64,000 bases of DNA from an uncultured Clostridia bacterium (GTDB lineage: Bacteria > Bacillota > Clostridia > Christensenellales > UBA1242). Location of the stretch: contig CALBOE010000006.1 of assembly GCA_937896905.1 (NCBI GenBank), positions 372,001-436,000 on the forward strand. The letters run 5' to 3'. The notes under the pieces are model-generated. The model saw nothing but the letters and a program-made list of their open reading frames with translations, was not told the origin of the DNA and did not search any database. This document shows, in pieces, positions 34,641 through 42,802 of the stretch. Numbering within the stretch: the stretch's first letter is position 1; each line of letters starts with the position of its first letter. Made by a program: the position numbers and the translations under genes.

Positions 34641-34728
34641 TATTCCAAAATACATTTCCATACAAACCAAAACTAAAAGTGTTGCAAAAGTATGGAGTAG
34701 GGGTATTTTAATGCAAATAATAGGGGTT

Positions 34729-35202
34729 TTAACCCAATTTTTCTTCGTTATACCATTTCATACCAGCACCAACATCTTCGTTAGGTCTAGATTTAAAACC
34801 AAATCTTTCATAGAAACTTTCACGGTCTTTGCTCGCGTTTAAATATAAGAATGTATCATCATCCTGGATTGACTTGTACCAATTAACAATTTCACCAATA
34901 ATGATCGATCCAAATCCTAAACCTTGAAATGCTTTATCCACAACAACATCATAAATTGTGAAATAAGAACCATCTCCAACAACTCTGCCCATACCAACAA
35001 TAATATTATCTAAATACAAACTTACCGCAAATGTTGAATGTTTTTTATTTTTAGAAACTCTTTTAACACTTCTTTCCCAATCAACACTATTAAATAGTTT
35101 TATAAATTCCTTATTGCTAGGCATAGAATATTTTACCACAACAGTTTTAACCAATGCTGGTTCAACTTTATCATTATAAACAACAATCTTTTTAGTTTTC
35201 AT
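34729..35202 (-). CDS. GNAT acetyltransferase
   Basis: A 157-residue single-domain GNAT N-acetyltransferase. The acetyl-CoA-binding motif A appears as VVDKAFQGLGFGSIIIGEIV (about 88-107), preceded by the strand YFTIYDV and followed by FLYLNASKDRESFYERFGF, the typical motif B end. Substrate unknown. It starts 8 bp after the Fic stop with SD AGGAG, so the two form an operon. A Fic enzyme paired with a GNAT in a mobile element could be a toxin-type module or a defence module, but this is inference. It is the last gene before the left attachment site. Confidence 0.82.
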   Translation of the reverse strand: MKTKKIVVYNDKVEPALVKTVVVKYSMPSNKEFIKLFNSVDWERSVKRVSKNKKHSTFAVSLYLDNIIVGMGRVVGDGSYFTIYDVVVDKAFQGLGFGSIIIGEIVNWYKSIQDDDTFLYLNASKDRESFYERFGFKSRPNEDVGAGMKWYNEEKLG

Positions 35203-35210
35203 AACAACTC

Positions 35211-36113
35211 CTAATATTTAACTTGGAAATAATCCAATAATCTTTTGTATAGGTCTTGTCCAAATCTGCAAGTTTCAATTAAATAGTTTTTATCAATATT
35301 CCATTCTTTAAGTCCACGGTAGTATTCAACTTTGTAATTGTCATCAATGTAGAAAGGAACGATGTTGTTTTTCAAACATTCTTTAAATGCGATAAGGCGA
35401 CCAACTCTTCCGTTTCCATCTTGGAATGGGTGGATATTTTCAAAACGATAGTGGAATTCCACAATATCTTCAAAGGTTACATGTTTAATTGAGTTGTACC
35501 AGGTTAATAGTTTTTTCATTTCACTTTCAACTTTATTTGGTTGAGTTGTTTCAATGCCACCAACAGTATTAGGTAAAACTTTATATTTGCCAGCACCGTA
35601 CATCTTTGAATGTTCCGTTCCTTCTTTTAAAAAGTATTGAAGATTGGTAATTAATCTTTCGCAAAGTTCTGCTTCTGCAAAATCGATAATATAGTCCACG
35701 CATTTAAAGTGATTATTGGTTTCAATGATATCATCTAGGTTGATATTAGAAGGTAAGTTGCCAATGGTCTTAGTTTCAAAGATATAACGTGTTTGGTCTT
35801 CTGTTAATCTGCTACCTTCAATGTGATTAGAATTGTAGGTTAATTTGATTTGAGTTTCGTGGTACAATCCGTTTCCTAATTTAAACATTTTTTCATTACG
35901 AAGAGTTTGGAGAATGTGGTTCACTTCCAACACATCTTCAAAAGAAGCATCTAAGTAAATCAATATCTTACCAACAACAGAGTCGTTAATATCTTCGCCT
36001 TTACTGATTTTAGCAATGGTGCGAGAAGAAATGCCCAATGTTTCACATAATGCTGATTTTTTTATGCCCTTTCTTTTAAGTAACTCATTAAATTTTTGCT
36101 CATTAATGATCAT
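35211..36113 (-). CDS. XRE-HTH/Fic fusion protein, self-inhibited class
   Basis: A 300-residue protein starting at ATG 36113 after TAGGAG; an upstream in-frame ATG lacks an SD. An XRE-type HTH (about 12-45, ALCETLGISSRTIAKISKG) is followed by the inhibitory helix motif SNHIEG (95-100, consensus S/T-x3-E-G) and the Fic active site HPFQDGNGR (228-236), complete with catalytic His. Fic enzymes usually AMPylate proteins; the internal inhibitory helix marks class II. The HTH suggests autoregulation through the GTAAAGATTT repeats just upstream. It forms an operon with the GNAT gene. Confidence 0.88.
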   Translation of the reverse strand: MIINEQKFNELLKRKGIKKSALCETLGISSRTIAKISKGEDINDSVVGKILIYLDASFEDVLEVNHILQTLRNEKMFKLGNGLYHETQIKLTYNSNHIEGSRLTEDQTRYIFETKTIGNLPSNINLDDIIETNNHFKCVDYIIDFAEAELCERLITNLQYFLKEGTEHSKMYGAGKYKVLPNTVGGIETTQPNKVESEMKKLLTWYNSIKHVTFEDIVEFHYRFENIHPFQDGNGRVGRLIAFKECLKNNIVPFYIDDNYKVEYYRGLKEWNIDKNYLIETCRFGQDLYKRLLDYFQVKY

Positions 36114-36123
36114 ATAAACTCCT

Positions 36124-36212
36124 AAATCTTTACTTATATTATCATATTGTTTCAAAAAAGTAAAGATTTTAAGTAAAATTATTAAAAAAAGTAAAGATTT
36201 TAGTCTTTACTT
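36124..36212. promoter_or_regulatory. operator repeats upstream of the Fic gene
   Basis: Four copies of one motif: AAATCTTTACTT (36124-36135), AGTAAAGATTTT (36159-36170 and 36190-36201) and GTCTTTACTT (36203-36212). Two point each way; the last two form an inverted pair at the end of the neighbouring gene. Likely sites for the XRE domain of the Fic protein. Confidence 0.6.
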
Positions 36213-36445
36213 AAAAATAGTTTTTTGCATAACTTATAGGTTATTTCGATTGCCTTATCTATCTCAATGCAAGATAGGGCACTTTTTTCTAAATCAATAT
36301 TAAAGTATTCTCGCCATTTTTCTTTTGAAAACTCTTTGGTAAAAGCATCTTCAAGTTCGCAGATTTTTTTCAGTTGCAATTTCTCTTCTGCCGACATGGG
36401 TTCTTGGTCTAGCACTTCGTGAACCAATTCAATTATTTGTTTCAT
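36200..36445 (-). CDS. small acidic helical protein, unknown
   Basis: An 81-residue, mostly helical protein (MKQIIELVHEVLDQEPMSAE start). It resembles the 77-residue product encoded just upstream in length, starting sequence and the closing YKLCKKLF / YNVCKDVF pattern, so they are probably paralogues. Similar small proteins occur singly in Firmicutes mobile elements, but I know no function. SD GAGGTAG lies before the ATG. It ends next to the Fic operator repeats. Confidence 0.6.
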   Translation of the reverse strand: MKQIIELVHEVLDQEPMSAEEKLQLKKICELEDAFTKEFSKEKWREYFNIDLEKSALSCIEIDKAIEITYKLCKKLFLSKD

Positions 36446-36449
36446 AATG

Positions 36450-36683
36450 CTACCTCAAGTCAAACACATCTTTGCAAACATTGTAGGTATGAATGATATG
36501 CTCATCAATATCAAGTTTATGTAATTTATAAATTTGTTCCAACAATTCATTAAACAATGTTGCCTGGTTTTCTGTGAAAGTGGAAGTTAAATTCTCCTTG
36601 ATATGCTGAATTGTGATGCTTTGTTCAAAATATTTGTGAGAATTTTTAAAACTTAAACCTACAAGATCAATAATTTTATTCAT
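36450..36683 (-). CDS. small helical protein, unknown (paralogue of the next gene)
   Basis: A 77-residue protein beginning MNKIIDLVGLSFKN, with central ENQATLFNELLEQIYKLHKL and ending YNVCKDVFDLR. SD AGGAGG precedes the ATG. It sits 4 bp upstream of its likely paralogue and, by orientation, heads the set that continues to Fic and GNAT. No motif indicates a function. Confidence 0.6.
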   Translation of the reverse strand: MNKIIDLVGLSFKNSHKYFEQSITIQHIKENLTSTFTENQATLFNELLEQIYKLHKLDIDEHIIHTYNVCKDVFDLR

Positions 36684-36773
36684 AAGACCTCCTAAAAGTG
36701 TTTGTGTTGTACCGTACTTTCAATTCTTTTGCAAGTGTTTTTTAGTTAAAATTTCACTGTGCGTAGAAAAAGA

Positions 36774-36990
36774 ACATACACTACATACACTTCCTACACT
36801 AAAAAGCACACAATTACCTATAAATAAGGCTAAAACTCAACAAAATGAAACATTATACCAACATACACCTAACATACACTAATATACACTCAACATACAC
36901 TAAAAAATTAGCAAAAACATGGAAAACAACAAAGTATCCCAACGCATTTATACACTTATACATAATTACATCAAAAGTGTATGTAGTGTA
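36774..36990. repeat. iteron-like CATACACT repeats
   Basis: At least seven copies of a motif close to ACATACACTA: 36774, 36784, 36861, 36872, 36893 and weaker ones at 36793, 36882 and 36949, spaced 10-11 bp in the 36861-36902 block. An inverted partner TGTATGTAGTGTA lies at 36978-36990. The rest of 36684-37082 is AT-rich without a frame. The spacing of one helical turn points to cooperative protein binding. Confidence 0.6.
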
Positions 36991-37082
36991 GGGTGTTTTC
37001 TTACGCAAATTATAAAAGTTTATAAAAATGCAATACAAATCGAATAAATTATGCTATAATTATACCATTAGGAGATTATACA

Positions 37083-37847
37083 ATGGAAAAAGCAGGTGTA
37101 ATTTATATTTTAACCAATCCATCATTCCCAGAATATGTGAAAATTGGTTACGCAGATGATGTTAATAAAAGATTGGCTCAATTAAACAGAAGTGAGTGCA
37201 TTCCTTTTGCGTTTAGAGTTTATGCAACTTATGAGGTGAGTTCTAGGTTATCAGATTTGAAAATACATGAGATCATTGACAAACTAAATCCAAACTTAAG
37301 ATCAATCGATAATTTTGAGGGTAAAAAAAGAGTAAGAGAGTTTTATGCAATGACTAAAGAAGATGCCTACTTTATCTTAGAAGCAATTGCTGAGATTCAT
37401 GGATGTACAGATAAACTAAAAAGAATTCAACCAACAAAAGATGAACAAGTTGATGAAGAAATTGCTGAAAGAATTGAAACCGAAACTGGAATACGTAGAG
37501 GTAATGATCCTATAACTAAAGAAGAATATTTATCAGCAAAGAAGGTTGATATGGTAAATCTATATAAAAAGATAGAGCAACGATTACAAGAAGAATTGCC
37601 AGAATATGAAGAATATATTTTACCTCAATATATTGGTTTAAAGAAAAATGGGAAATATTTTGCAGAATTTCATTTGCAACAAAATAAAATTCAAATAATG
37701 ACTTTATTGCCAGATGGAAAGTATTCATTAGGAAACAAAGTTCCAGATAACTTTTTGTGGACTTTAAAATATAGAATTTACATGTCTAATGAAAAAGAAA
37801 TAGAAGAATTGATAAGTATAATAAAAGAATCTTACAATAAAAGATAA
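37083..37847 (+). CDS. GIY-YIG (T5orf172-type) protein
   Basis: A 254-residue protein. The N-terminal 105 residues match the T5orf172/Mug113 branch of the GIY-YIG superfamily: GVIYILTNPS (about 5-14), YVKIGYADDVNKRLAQLN (about 19-36) and REFYAMTKEDAYFIL (about 88-102). The C-terminal part (about 160-254) is unrelated and may recognise DNA or a partner (KNGKYFAEFHLQQNKIQIM). GIY-YIG domains are usually DNA nucleases. SD TAGGAG and an extended -10 TGCTATAAT (about 37052) support the start. It is close to the restriction-modification genes, so a defence role is plausible. Confidence 0.8.
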   Translation: MEKAGVIYILTNPSFPEYVKIGYADDVNKRLAQLNRSECIPFAFRVYATYEVSSRLSDLKIHEIIDKLNPNLRSIDNFEGKKRVREFYAMTKEDAYFILEAIAEIHGCTDKLKRIQPTKDEQVDEEIAERIETETGIRRGNDPITKEEYLSAKKVDMVNLYKKIEQRLQEELPEYEEYILPQYIGLKKNGKYFAEFHLQQNKIQIMTLLPDGKYSLGNKVPDNFLWTLKYRIYMSNEKEIEELISIIKESYNKR

Positions 37848-37852
37848 TAATT

Positions 37853-37887
37853 TAAAAAGCAGTAAATCTAATTACTGTTTTTTTTAT
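37853..37887 (+). terminator. intrinsic terminator
   Basis: CAGTAA-ATCTAA-TTACTG followed by eight T, after the GIY-YIG gene. Confidence 0.8.
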
Positions 37888-37928
37888 TTATTAAAATCAC
37901 TTGTTTTTTTATTTTTTATATGTTAAAC

Positions 37929-37960
37929 TTAGACTAAATTTAAACTATATTTAGACTAAT
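37929..37960 (+). promoter_or_regulatory. three 11-bp direct repeats before the AbrB-like gene
   Basis: TTAGACTAAA (37929), TTTAAACTATA (37939) and TTTAGACTAAT (37950) lie end to end with an 11-bp period and finish just before the SD GGAG. Likely operator for the AbrB-like product. Confidence 0.6.
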
Positions 37961-37969
37961 GGAGTTGAA

Positions 37970-38158
37970 ATGATAATTAAAAAAAATGTGATATATCAGA
38001 AGGATAGGAGAATACGATTGCCAGAACAAATTGAAAACAATTTGGGTTGGATAGGGGGAACAACAAACTTAGATATTATAATAGATAAAAATAAAATCAT
38101 AATACAAAAATCAAAAGAAATAAAACCAAACAATTATGGTAAAAAGGAGAAAATATAA
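37970..38158 (+). CDS. AbrB/MazE-like DNA-binding protein
   Basis: A 62-residue protein with the swapped-hairpin pattern of AbrB/MazE regulators: RRIRLPEQIENNLGW (about 14-28), then NLDIIIDKNKIIIQK (about 34-48) and a basic tail. It overlaps the next start by one base (TAATG), so it is translationally coupled to the restriction-modification gene. Three 11-bp repeats lie in front of it. This matches the logic of a restriction-modification controller protein, but classical C proteins have an XRE HTH, so the AbrB fold would be unusual. A MazE-like antitoxin without a partner is the alternative. Confidence 0.65.
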   Translation: MIIKKNVIYQKDRRIRLPEQIENNLGWIGGTTNLDIIIDKNKIIIQKSKEIKPNNYGKKEKI

Positions 38159-40602
38159 TGGCAGTAGAAGAACATGTTAAAGGATTAATGACAAATAAAA
38201 TTATTAATACTGAAGGATATCCGTCGATGCAAGACAAATTGTCAAAAGAAGGAGTCGTTTGGTATAAAGAAGAAAGTTATCAAAAAATAAATCCTAAAAT
38301 TGAGGCTATGTTAAGCACGGCATCAAAATCCTTAAAAGGCAATAAACCAGGAACTCCTGATTTCATGATAGAAACCCCTTCTTTTTATATAGTTATTGAA
38401 GCTAAGGGAATAGAAAAAGGAAATAAACATAAACATAGTAGATTTGCCGATGTAACTAAATATATTAAAAGGTCTGCAACAAGAGATGATGAGGTATATG
38501 ATACTGCTTCAATTACAAATAGAGAATGTGCAATTGATGAGGCTCTTTATTATGCAACATTTTTAAATTTTGAAAAAGATGTGATTGCTATAGCAGTGTC
38601 AGGTACTGAGAAAGATTCAGATTTTAGATTTACTTCTTTCTTGTTGCCTAAAGGGCAAAATTTGTCTCAAATTTCACTTATAGAGGACGGTGGGTTAAGC
38701 GGCACATTTAATACTGTCGAAAATTATAAAAGAGAAATTTACAAGGCATATGGTTATGAAGAAAGGTTGTATAGAGCGATTTACGAAGATTTGAGAAAAT
38801 ACGCAGATGCTTCAGCTAAATTTTTGAATACTAACGGAGTTGATGAAAATGACAGATTAGGTTTAGTGTCTGCAATAGTTTTGGCTTTGACAAATAAAAA
38901 ATCTGATTTATTTAAAAAGGTTTATAGTAATTCAAAGTTGGATATTTCACCAGAGGAAATAAAAAACGCTTTACTATCAGAAAATCAGCCGTTAGGAGTT
39001 GTGATTGAAGATAAACTTCCTGCAGAAAAAAGAAATACTCTAAAAGCCTATTTCAATGCACTGCTAGATAAACCGTTTTTGACAAGGAAAATAAAAAGTA
39101 AAGATGGAAAAGAAGTTAATACAAAGAATTTTTTTGAAATAAATAAAGGTTTTACGGATAGTATATTATCCAGATTAACATATTCTCTCTATGAATTTAT
39201 TGTCAAGGTTTACGACCAATATCAAAACAGTAATATTGATGTTATGGGGTCTTTTTATTCTTTGTTTTTGCAATATGCAAAAGCGGACGTTAAGAAAGGA
39301 GTGGTATTAACACCAAAACATATTACAGAACTGTTTTGTGATTTGGCTGAGTATTATCTTGGTAAAAAATTAAATCATAAAACACAAATTTTAGATATAT
39401 GTACAGGATCTGGAGGGTTTTTAATTTCAGCATTAAATAGAATTGATTTTAATATCGATAATGATAAATCTTTAAATTTATCTCAAAAAAAGGATGCAAA
39501 AAACGAGGCCAGAAAAAACTGCTTATTGGGAATTGAATTAAAAGATTCTATGTTTGTTCTCGCCTATGCCAATATGAGGTTTCACAAAGATGGCAAATCA
39601 TCATTATATCACGGTTCTTCGTTGTATAATGATGCTGAAAAACTTGCGGACGGTTTAACTTTTCATGAAATCATTTCAAAAAATTATAAAGGAGAAGAGT
39701 TGTTAGATGATGACCAAAAAGTTCAGTTATGTGGCCCAGAAATAGGGATGATGAATCCTCCCTATGAAGAAGATGTTTTTGAATTTATAGATTCAATGCT
39801 TAAATATTTACGCAAAGGCGGAATTGGAATAGCAATAGTACCAATTAATACTCAAGGTGTAAATAGCGAATTAACAGACAAAAAGAATAATCTTTTAAAA
39901 AATAATACATTATTGGCTAGTATATTAATGCCACCAGATTTATTTAATGGAGTTAGAGGGTCTGGAGCTGCAACATCTACATGCATATTAGTTTTTAAGG
40001 CTCATAGTCCACACGAAGATTTCCTTGATAATGGTGGATTAACATATTTAGCCGATTGGTCTGCTGATGGATTTAAATTAATTCCAAAACACGGAAGATT
40101 TGAAATAGATGATAAGTGGCACAATAAAAATGATGGATATAAAAAACTATATATTGAAAATCTTAAAAGACAAATGGCTGAGCAGGATTATATTCTATCA
40201 TCAGACTATAAGAAAGACATTCATAAAGAAGGATCTATAAAATCTATAAGAAAGCCTATTCATAAATTCGATCATATTGAAACACTGATAAAAAAAGACT
40301 CAAAAGGAAATATTATTTATAAGAAAAACAAGGTTGAAAGATTGGATAAAGATGGGAAAGAGATGTATAATAAAAAAGGAGTTAAGCTATATAATATAGA
40401 AACGGCTTTAGATGCTAATGGAGATCCTATACCAGAAGTTGAAGAAAAAGAAATATATATCAATGAGGATTGGAATATTCTTGATTATATAAAAACTGAT
40501 TATAATGAATTAAAACCTGAAAATTTTATTAAAAATATGCTAGACTATAATTTGTATATTTATATGAAAGAAAATGATTTGTTGGTCGACAAGGAGGATT
40601 AA
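38158..40602 (+). CDS. BcgI-like restriction-modification subunit (nuclease plus N6-adenine methylase)
   Basis: An 814-residue fusion. The N-terminal PD-(D/E)xK nuclease shows TPDF (66-69) and IVIEAKG (78-84), giving D68...E81-x-K83. A helical linker (about 190-360) precedes an N6-adenine methylase: motif I ILDICTGSGGF (411-421), GIEL with the next acidic strand (458-461) and motif IV NPPYEED (533-539). A long C-terminal region follows. A single protein that cuts and methylates plus a separate specificity protein is the type IIB/BcgI layout. A type I-like system without an R helicase subunit is the alternative. The gene partners with the next one (2-bp gap). Confidence 0.88.
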   Translation: MAVEEHVKGLMTNKIINTEGYPSMQDKLSKEGVVWYKEESYQKINPKIEAMLSTASKSLKGNKPGTPDFMIETPSFYIVIEAKGIEKGNKHKHSRFADVTKYIKRSATRDDEVYDTASITNRECAIDEALYYATFLNFEKDVIAIAVSGTEKDSDFRFTSFLLPKGQNLSQISLIEDGGLSGTFNTVENYKREIYKAYGYEERLYRAIYEDLRKYADASAKFLNTNGVDENDRLGLVSAIVLALTNKKSDLFKKVYSNSKLDISPEEIKNALLSENQPLGVVIEDKLPAEKRNTLKAYFNALLDKPFLTRKIKSKDGKEVNTKNFFEINKGFTDSILSRLTYSLYEFIVKVYDQYQNSNIDVMGSFYSLFLQYAKADVKKGVVLTPKHITELFCDLAEYYLGKKLNHKTQILDICTGSGGFLISALNRIDFNIDNDKSLNLSQKKDAKNEARKNCLLGIELKDSMFVLAYANMRFHKDGKSSLYHGSSLYNDAEKLADGLTFHEIISKNYKGEELLDDDQKVQLCGPEIGMMNPPYEEDVFEFIDSMLKYLRKGGIGIAIVPINTQGVNSELTDKKNNLLKNNTLLASILMPPDLFNGVRGSGAATSTCILVFKAHSPHEDFLDNGGLTYLADWSADGFKLIPKHGRFEIDDKWHNKNDGYKKLYIENLKRQMAEQDYILSSDYKKDIHKEGSIKSIRKPIHKFDHIETLIKKDSKGNIIYKKNKVERLDKDGKEMYNKKGVKLYNIETALDANGDPIPEVEEKEIYINEDWNILDYIKTDYNELKPENFIKNMLDYNLYIYMKENDLLVDKED

Positions 40603-40604
40603 TA

Positions 40605-41756
40605 ATGAATTTAGAGACAAACAAATGGAAAAGGTTTTATATTAGAAATTTATTTGAATGCATGCAGTCTAAGGGGGATAATCAGGCGAAAGATTTAGAA
40701 GAAGGACAAATTCCTTTAGTTTCTGCAGGTAGTTTAAATAATGGAATTGTAAAATACATAGAAGAAGGTGATGGTGTAGCGGAGATTTTTGAAGCTGGTT
40801 GTATTACTGCGGATATGTTTGGCAAGTGTTTTTATCAGCCTTTTGATTTTTATGCGGTTTCACATGGAAGAATTAACATTTTAAGACCAAAACATAAAGA
40901 AATTAATGAAAGAGTATCTTTATTTTTAATCAATGTTATGGAACATGAATTTAGATTAAAATATTCTTATAATAGAATGTTGTCTCTTGAAAAATTGTTA
41001 AAAGAATCAATATGTTTGCCTTGTGGGTGTAATGGTAATCCAGATTGGAATTATATGGAAAAATATATTGATTACTTATATAATACTTCTGTTAATAATC
41101 AAATAGAAAGAATTATTAAAATTTCAAATAATGATAGAAATACAATTCAAAACATTTCCGGCAAAATAAATGCTGAAGATTTTAATTCTTGGGCTAATAT
41201 AAAAGAACAAGATCCTGTTGATCTAAATACAGTGAATTGGAAAACTTTTAAAATAGGAAAATTGTTTACTACTTATACTGGTGGAGATTTAATACTTGGA
41301 AATGTTGAAGAAGGAGATATCCCTGTTGTTACACATTCAGCTAAGAACAATAGTATTTCCGTATACACAAATGAAATTTCTGGAAGAAAACTTTTTGATC
41401 ATAGAAACACTATAAGTTTAGCTGATAGGGGAACATTTTTTGCGACAATACAGCCAGAGGATTTTTATATAGGAACTAGGGTTAAAGCACTTGAATCTAA
41501 AAACAGTGATATAACAAAAAAAGCATTGATGTTTATTGCTTCAATAATTAATCTTGAAAGCTTTAGATTTAACTATGGAAGAAATTGCACGGGAGGTTTA
41601 GATAATCTAACAATTAAGTTACCTGCCCAAATGAGTGGGGCTAAATATATTTTAGATAAAGATTGTAAATATTCATCAAAGGGATTTATTCCTGATTGGA
41701 GATTTATGAATTTATATATAGATGCATTACCATATAGTTTAAAAATTATTAATTAA
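40605..41756 (+). CDS. DNA specificity (S) subunit
   Basis: A 383-residue protein built from two similar target-recognition halves. The first begins KWKRFYIRNLFECMQSKGDN (about 7-26) and the second WKTFKIGKLFTTYTGGDL (about 208-225). Each is followed by an IPLVSAG / IPVVTHS-type block and by helical spacers. This is the layout of HsdS and BcgI B subunits, which give sequence specificity to the methylase-nuclease partner. The recognition sequence cannot be predicted, but two halves imply a bipartite site. SD GGAGG lies 7 nt before the ATG. Confidence 0.88.
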   Translation: MNLETNKWKRFYIRNLFECMQSKGDNQAKDLEEGQIPLVSAGSLNNGIVKYIEEGDGVAEIFEAGCITADMFGKCFYQPFDFYAVSHGRINILRPKHKEINERVSLFLINVMEHEFRLKYSYNRMLSLEKLLKESICLPCGCNGNPDWNYMEKYIDYLYNTSVNNQIERIIKISNNDRNTIQNISGKINAEDFNSWANIKEQDPVDLNTVNWKTFKIGKLFTTYTGGDLILGNVEEGDIPVVTHSAKNNSISVYTNEISGRKLFDHRNTISLADRGTFFATIQPEDFYIGTRVKALESKNSDITKKALMFIASIINLESFRFNYGRNCTGGLDNLTIKLPAQMSGAKYILDKDCKYSSKGFIPDWRFMNLYIDALPYSLKIIN

Positions 41757-41765
41757 ACCATTGTT

Positions 41766-41793
41766 AGAACGGATTAATTATCCGTTCTTTTTA
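41766..41793 (+). terminator. terminator between restriction-modification and Hachiman genes
   Basis: AGAACGGAT-TAATT-ATCCGTTCT followed by TTTT. Nearly the same hairpin ends hamB at 45216. Confidence 0.85.
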
Positions 41794-41812
41794 TTAGTTT
41801 TAAGAAAACTTA

Positions 41813-41840
41813 TTTACTTGTACGAATTTTATGTTATAAT
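41813..41840 (+). promoter_or_regulatory. hamAB promoter
   Basis: TTTACT (41813-41818), 16-bp spacer, TATAAT (41835-41840) with an extended TGT before it; SD GGAG and the ATG follow within 21 bp. Confidence 0.65.
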
Positions 41841-41860
41841 ATAGAAAACATGGAGATAAT

Positions 41861-42802
41861 ATGGCTTTTATAGATACATATAAACGAATAATGAAAGAAG
41901 GTTATGAAAAAATAGTTTATTCATACGATAAGACAGTTGGAAGATATGAATATAGACCTTTTTCACATGCCAATACTGTCACTTGGAAAGAAGACATTGT
42001 TGAGGTACTTATAAATAATCTTCTTAATTATTGCTATGAGCCCAATGAAATAGGAGCAATATATAATCCAAATTTTCCAGAATTAAGAAAGTATATAAAT
42101 AAAGCAATTAAAGACAGATTAAACAGAAAAACTAAACAAGCTCAACAAGATGGGTTATGTGGTGAATTGTTAATAGATTTAATATTAAGGATGGAAAATG
42201 AGAACAATGAAATCTTGATATGCAGACCCAAATATCAACAATTAGGTGCGATAGCTGAATTAAAAAATTATGATGTTTTAATGTTTAGAGCAGAGTTTAA
42301 TAATAATATTACACTGATTTTAGGACAAGTGAAATCGGGAGGGTTTGATTATTGCACAAAAAATATGAAAGTAGACTTAGATACTAAATATAATGAAACA
42401 TATTTTGGTAATGCGGTGTGTTATATTGCGGATCGTCGAATTTCAGATGTTCCTAATAAAATTTTACTCAATATTATATCAGATTTAAATAGTATTGCGT
42501 TAGGAACAGATGATACTAATATACGAAATACTAAAATTTGTGAGTATATAAAAAAGAATGACATCAAGATTGAAATACCGTGTCTTTTGCTGTATGGCAA
42601 AGAGTCTGTTTATTCTGATATAAATAAATTAAAAGAAAATTTGGACGAAGAAGTAGAATGTGTAAAACAATTTTTCGATGAACTATCTTTTAATATTTAT
42701 GATTTTAATTTTTCAATTATTTTTTATGTATTTCCTTCTAAAAGTATAACAGAATTAAGAAAAAGCATTATGGAGTATAAAGTTGAGGTGTTGAATGGAT
42801 AA
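41861..42802 (+). CDS. hamA: Hachiman nuclease HamA (DUF1837-like)
   Basis: A 313-residue protein. It fits the DUF1837/HamA nuclease of Hachiman anti-phage systems: a central GLCGELLIDLIL (98-109), ELKNYDVLMF with D138 and the strand TLILGQVKSG (151-160). These give a PD-(D/E)xK-type site in which the usual E-x-K is Q156-x-K158. QxK occurs in Mrr-like nucleases, so activity is possible. It overlaps the helicase gene by 8 bp, the standard hamA-hamB order. In characterised systems the HamB helicase holds HamA inactive until it meets damaged or invading DNA. Confidence 0.75.
   Translation: MAFIDTYKRIMKEGYEKIVYSYDKTVGRYEYRPFSHANTVTWKEDIVEVLINNLLNYCYEPNEIGAIYNPNFPELRKYINKAIKDRLNRKTKQAQQDGLCGELLIDLILRMENENNEILICRPKYQQLGAIAELKNYDVLMFRAEFNNNITLILGQVKSGGFDYCTKNMKVDLDTKYNETYFGNAVCYIADRRISDVPNKILLNIISDLNSIALGTDDTNIRNTKICEYIKKNDIKIEIPCLLLYGKESVYSDINKLKENLDEEVECVKQFFDELSFNIYDFNFSIIFYVFPSKSITELRKSIMEYKVEVLNG

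Noticed and set aside
36853..37038. Open frame of about 60 codons on the minus strand across the CATACACT repeats
   Set aside because: No SD; the Tyr/Val-rich translation is just the repeat read in frame.
38158..41756. Classical type I restriction-modification locus
   Set aside because: No HsdR helicase-nuclease gene is present; the nuclease motif is fused to the methylase, which fits the BcgI-like layout better. The SF2 helicase downstream is in a separate transcription unit with hamA.
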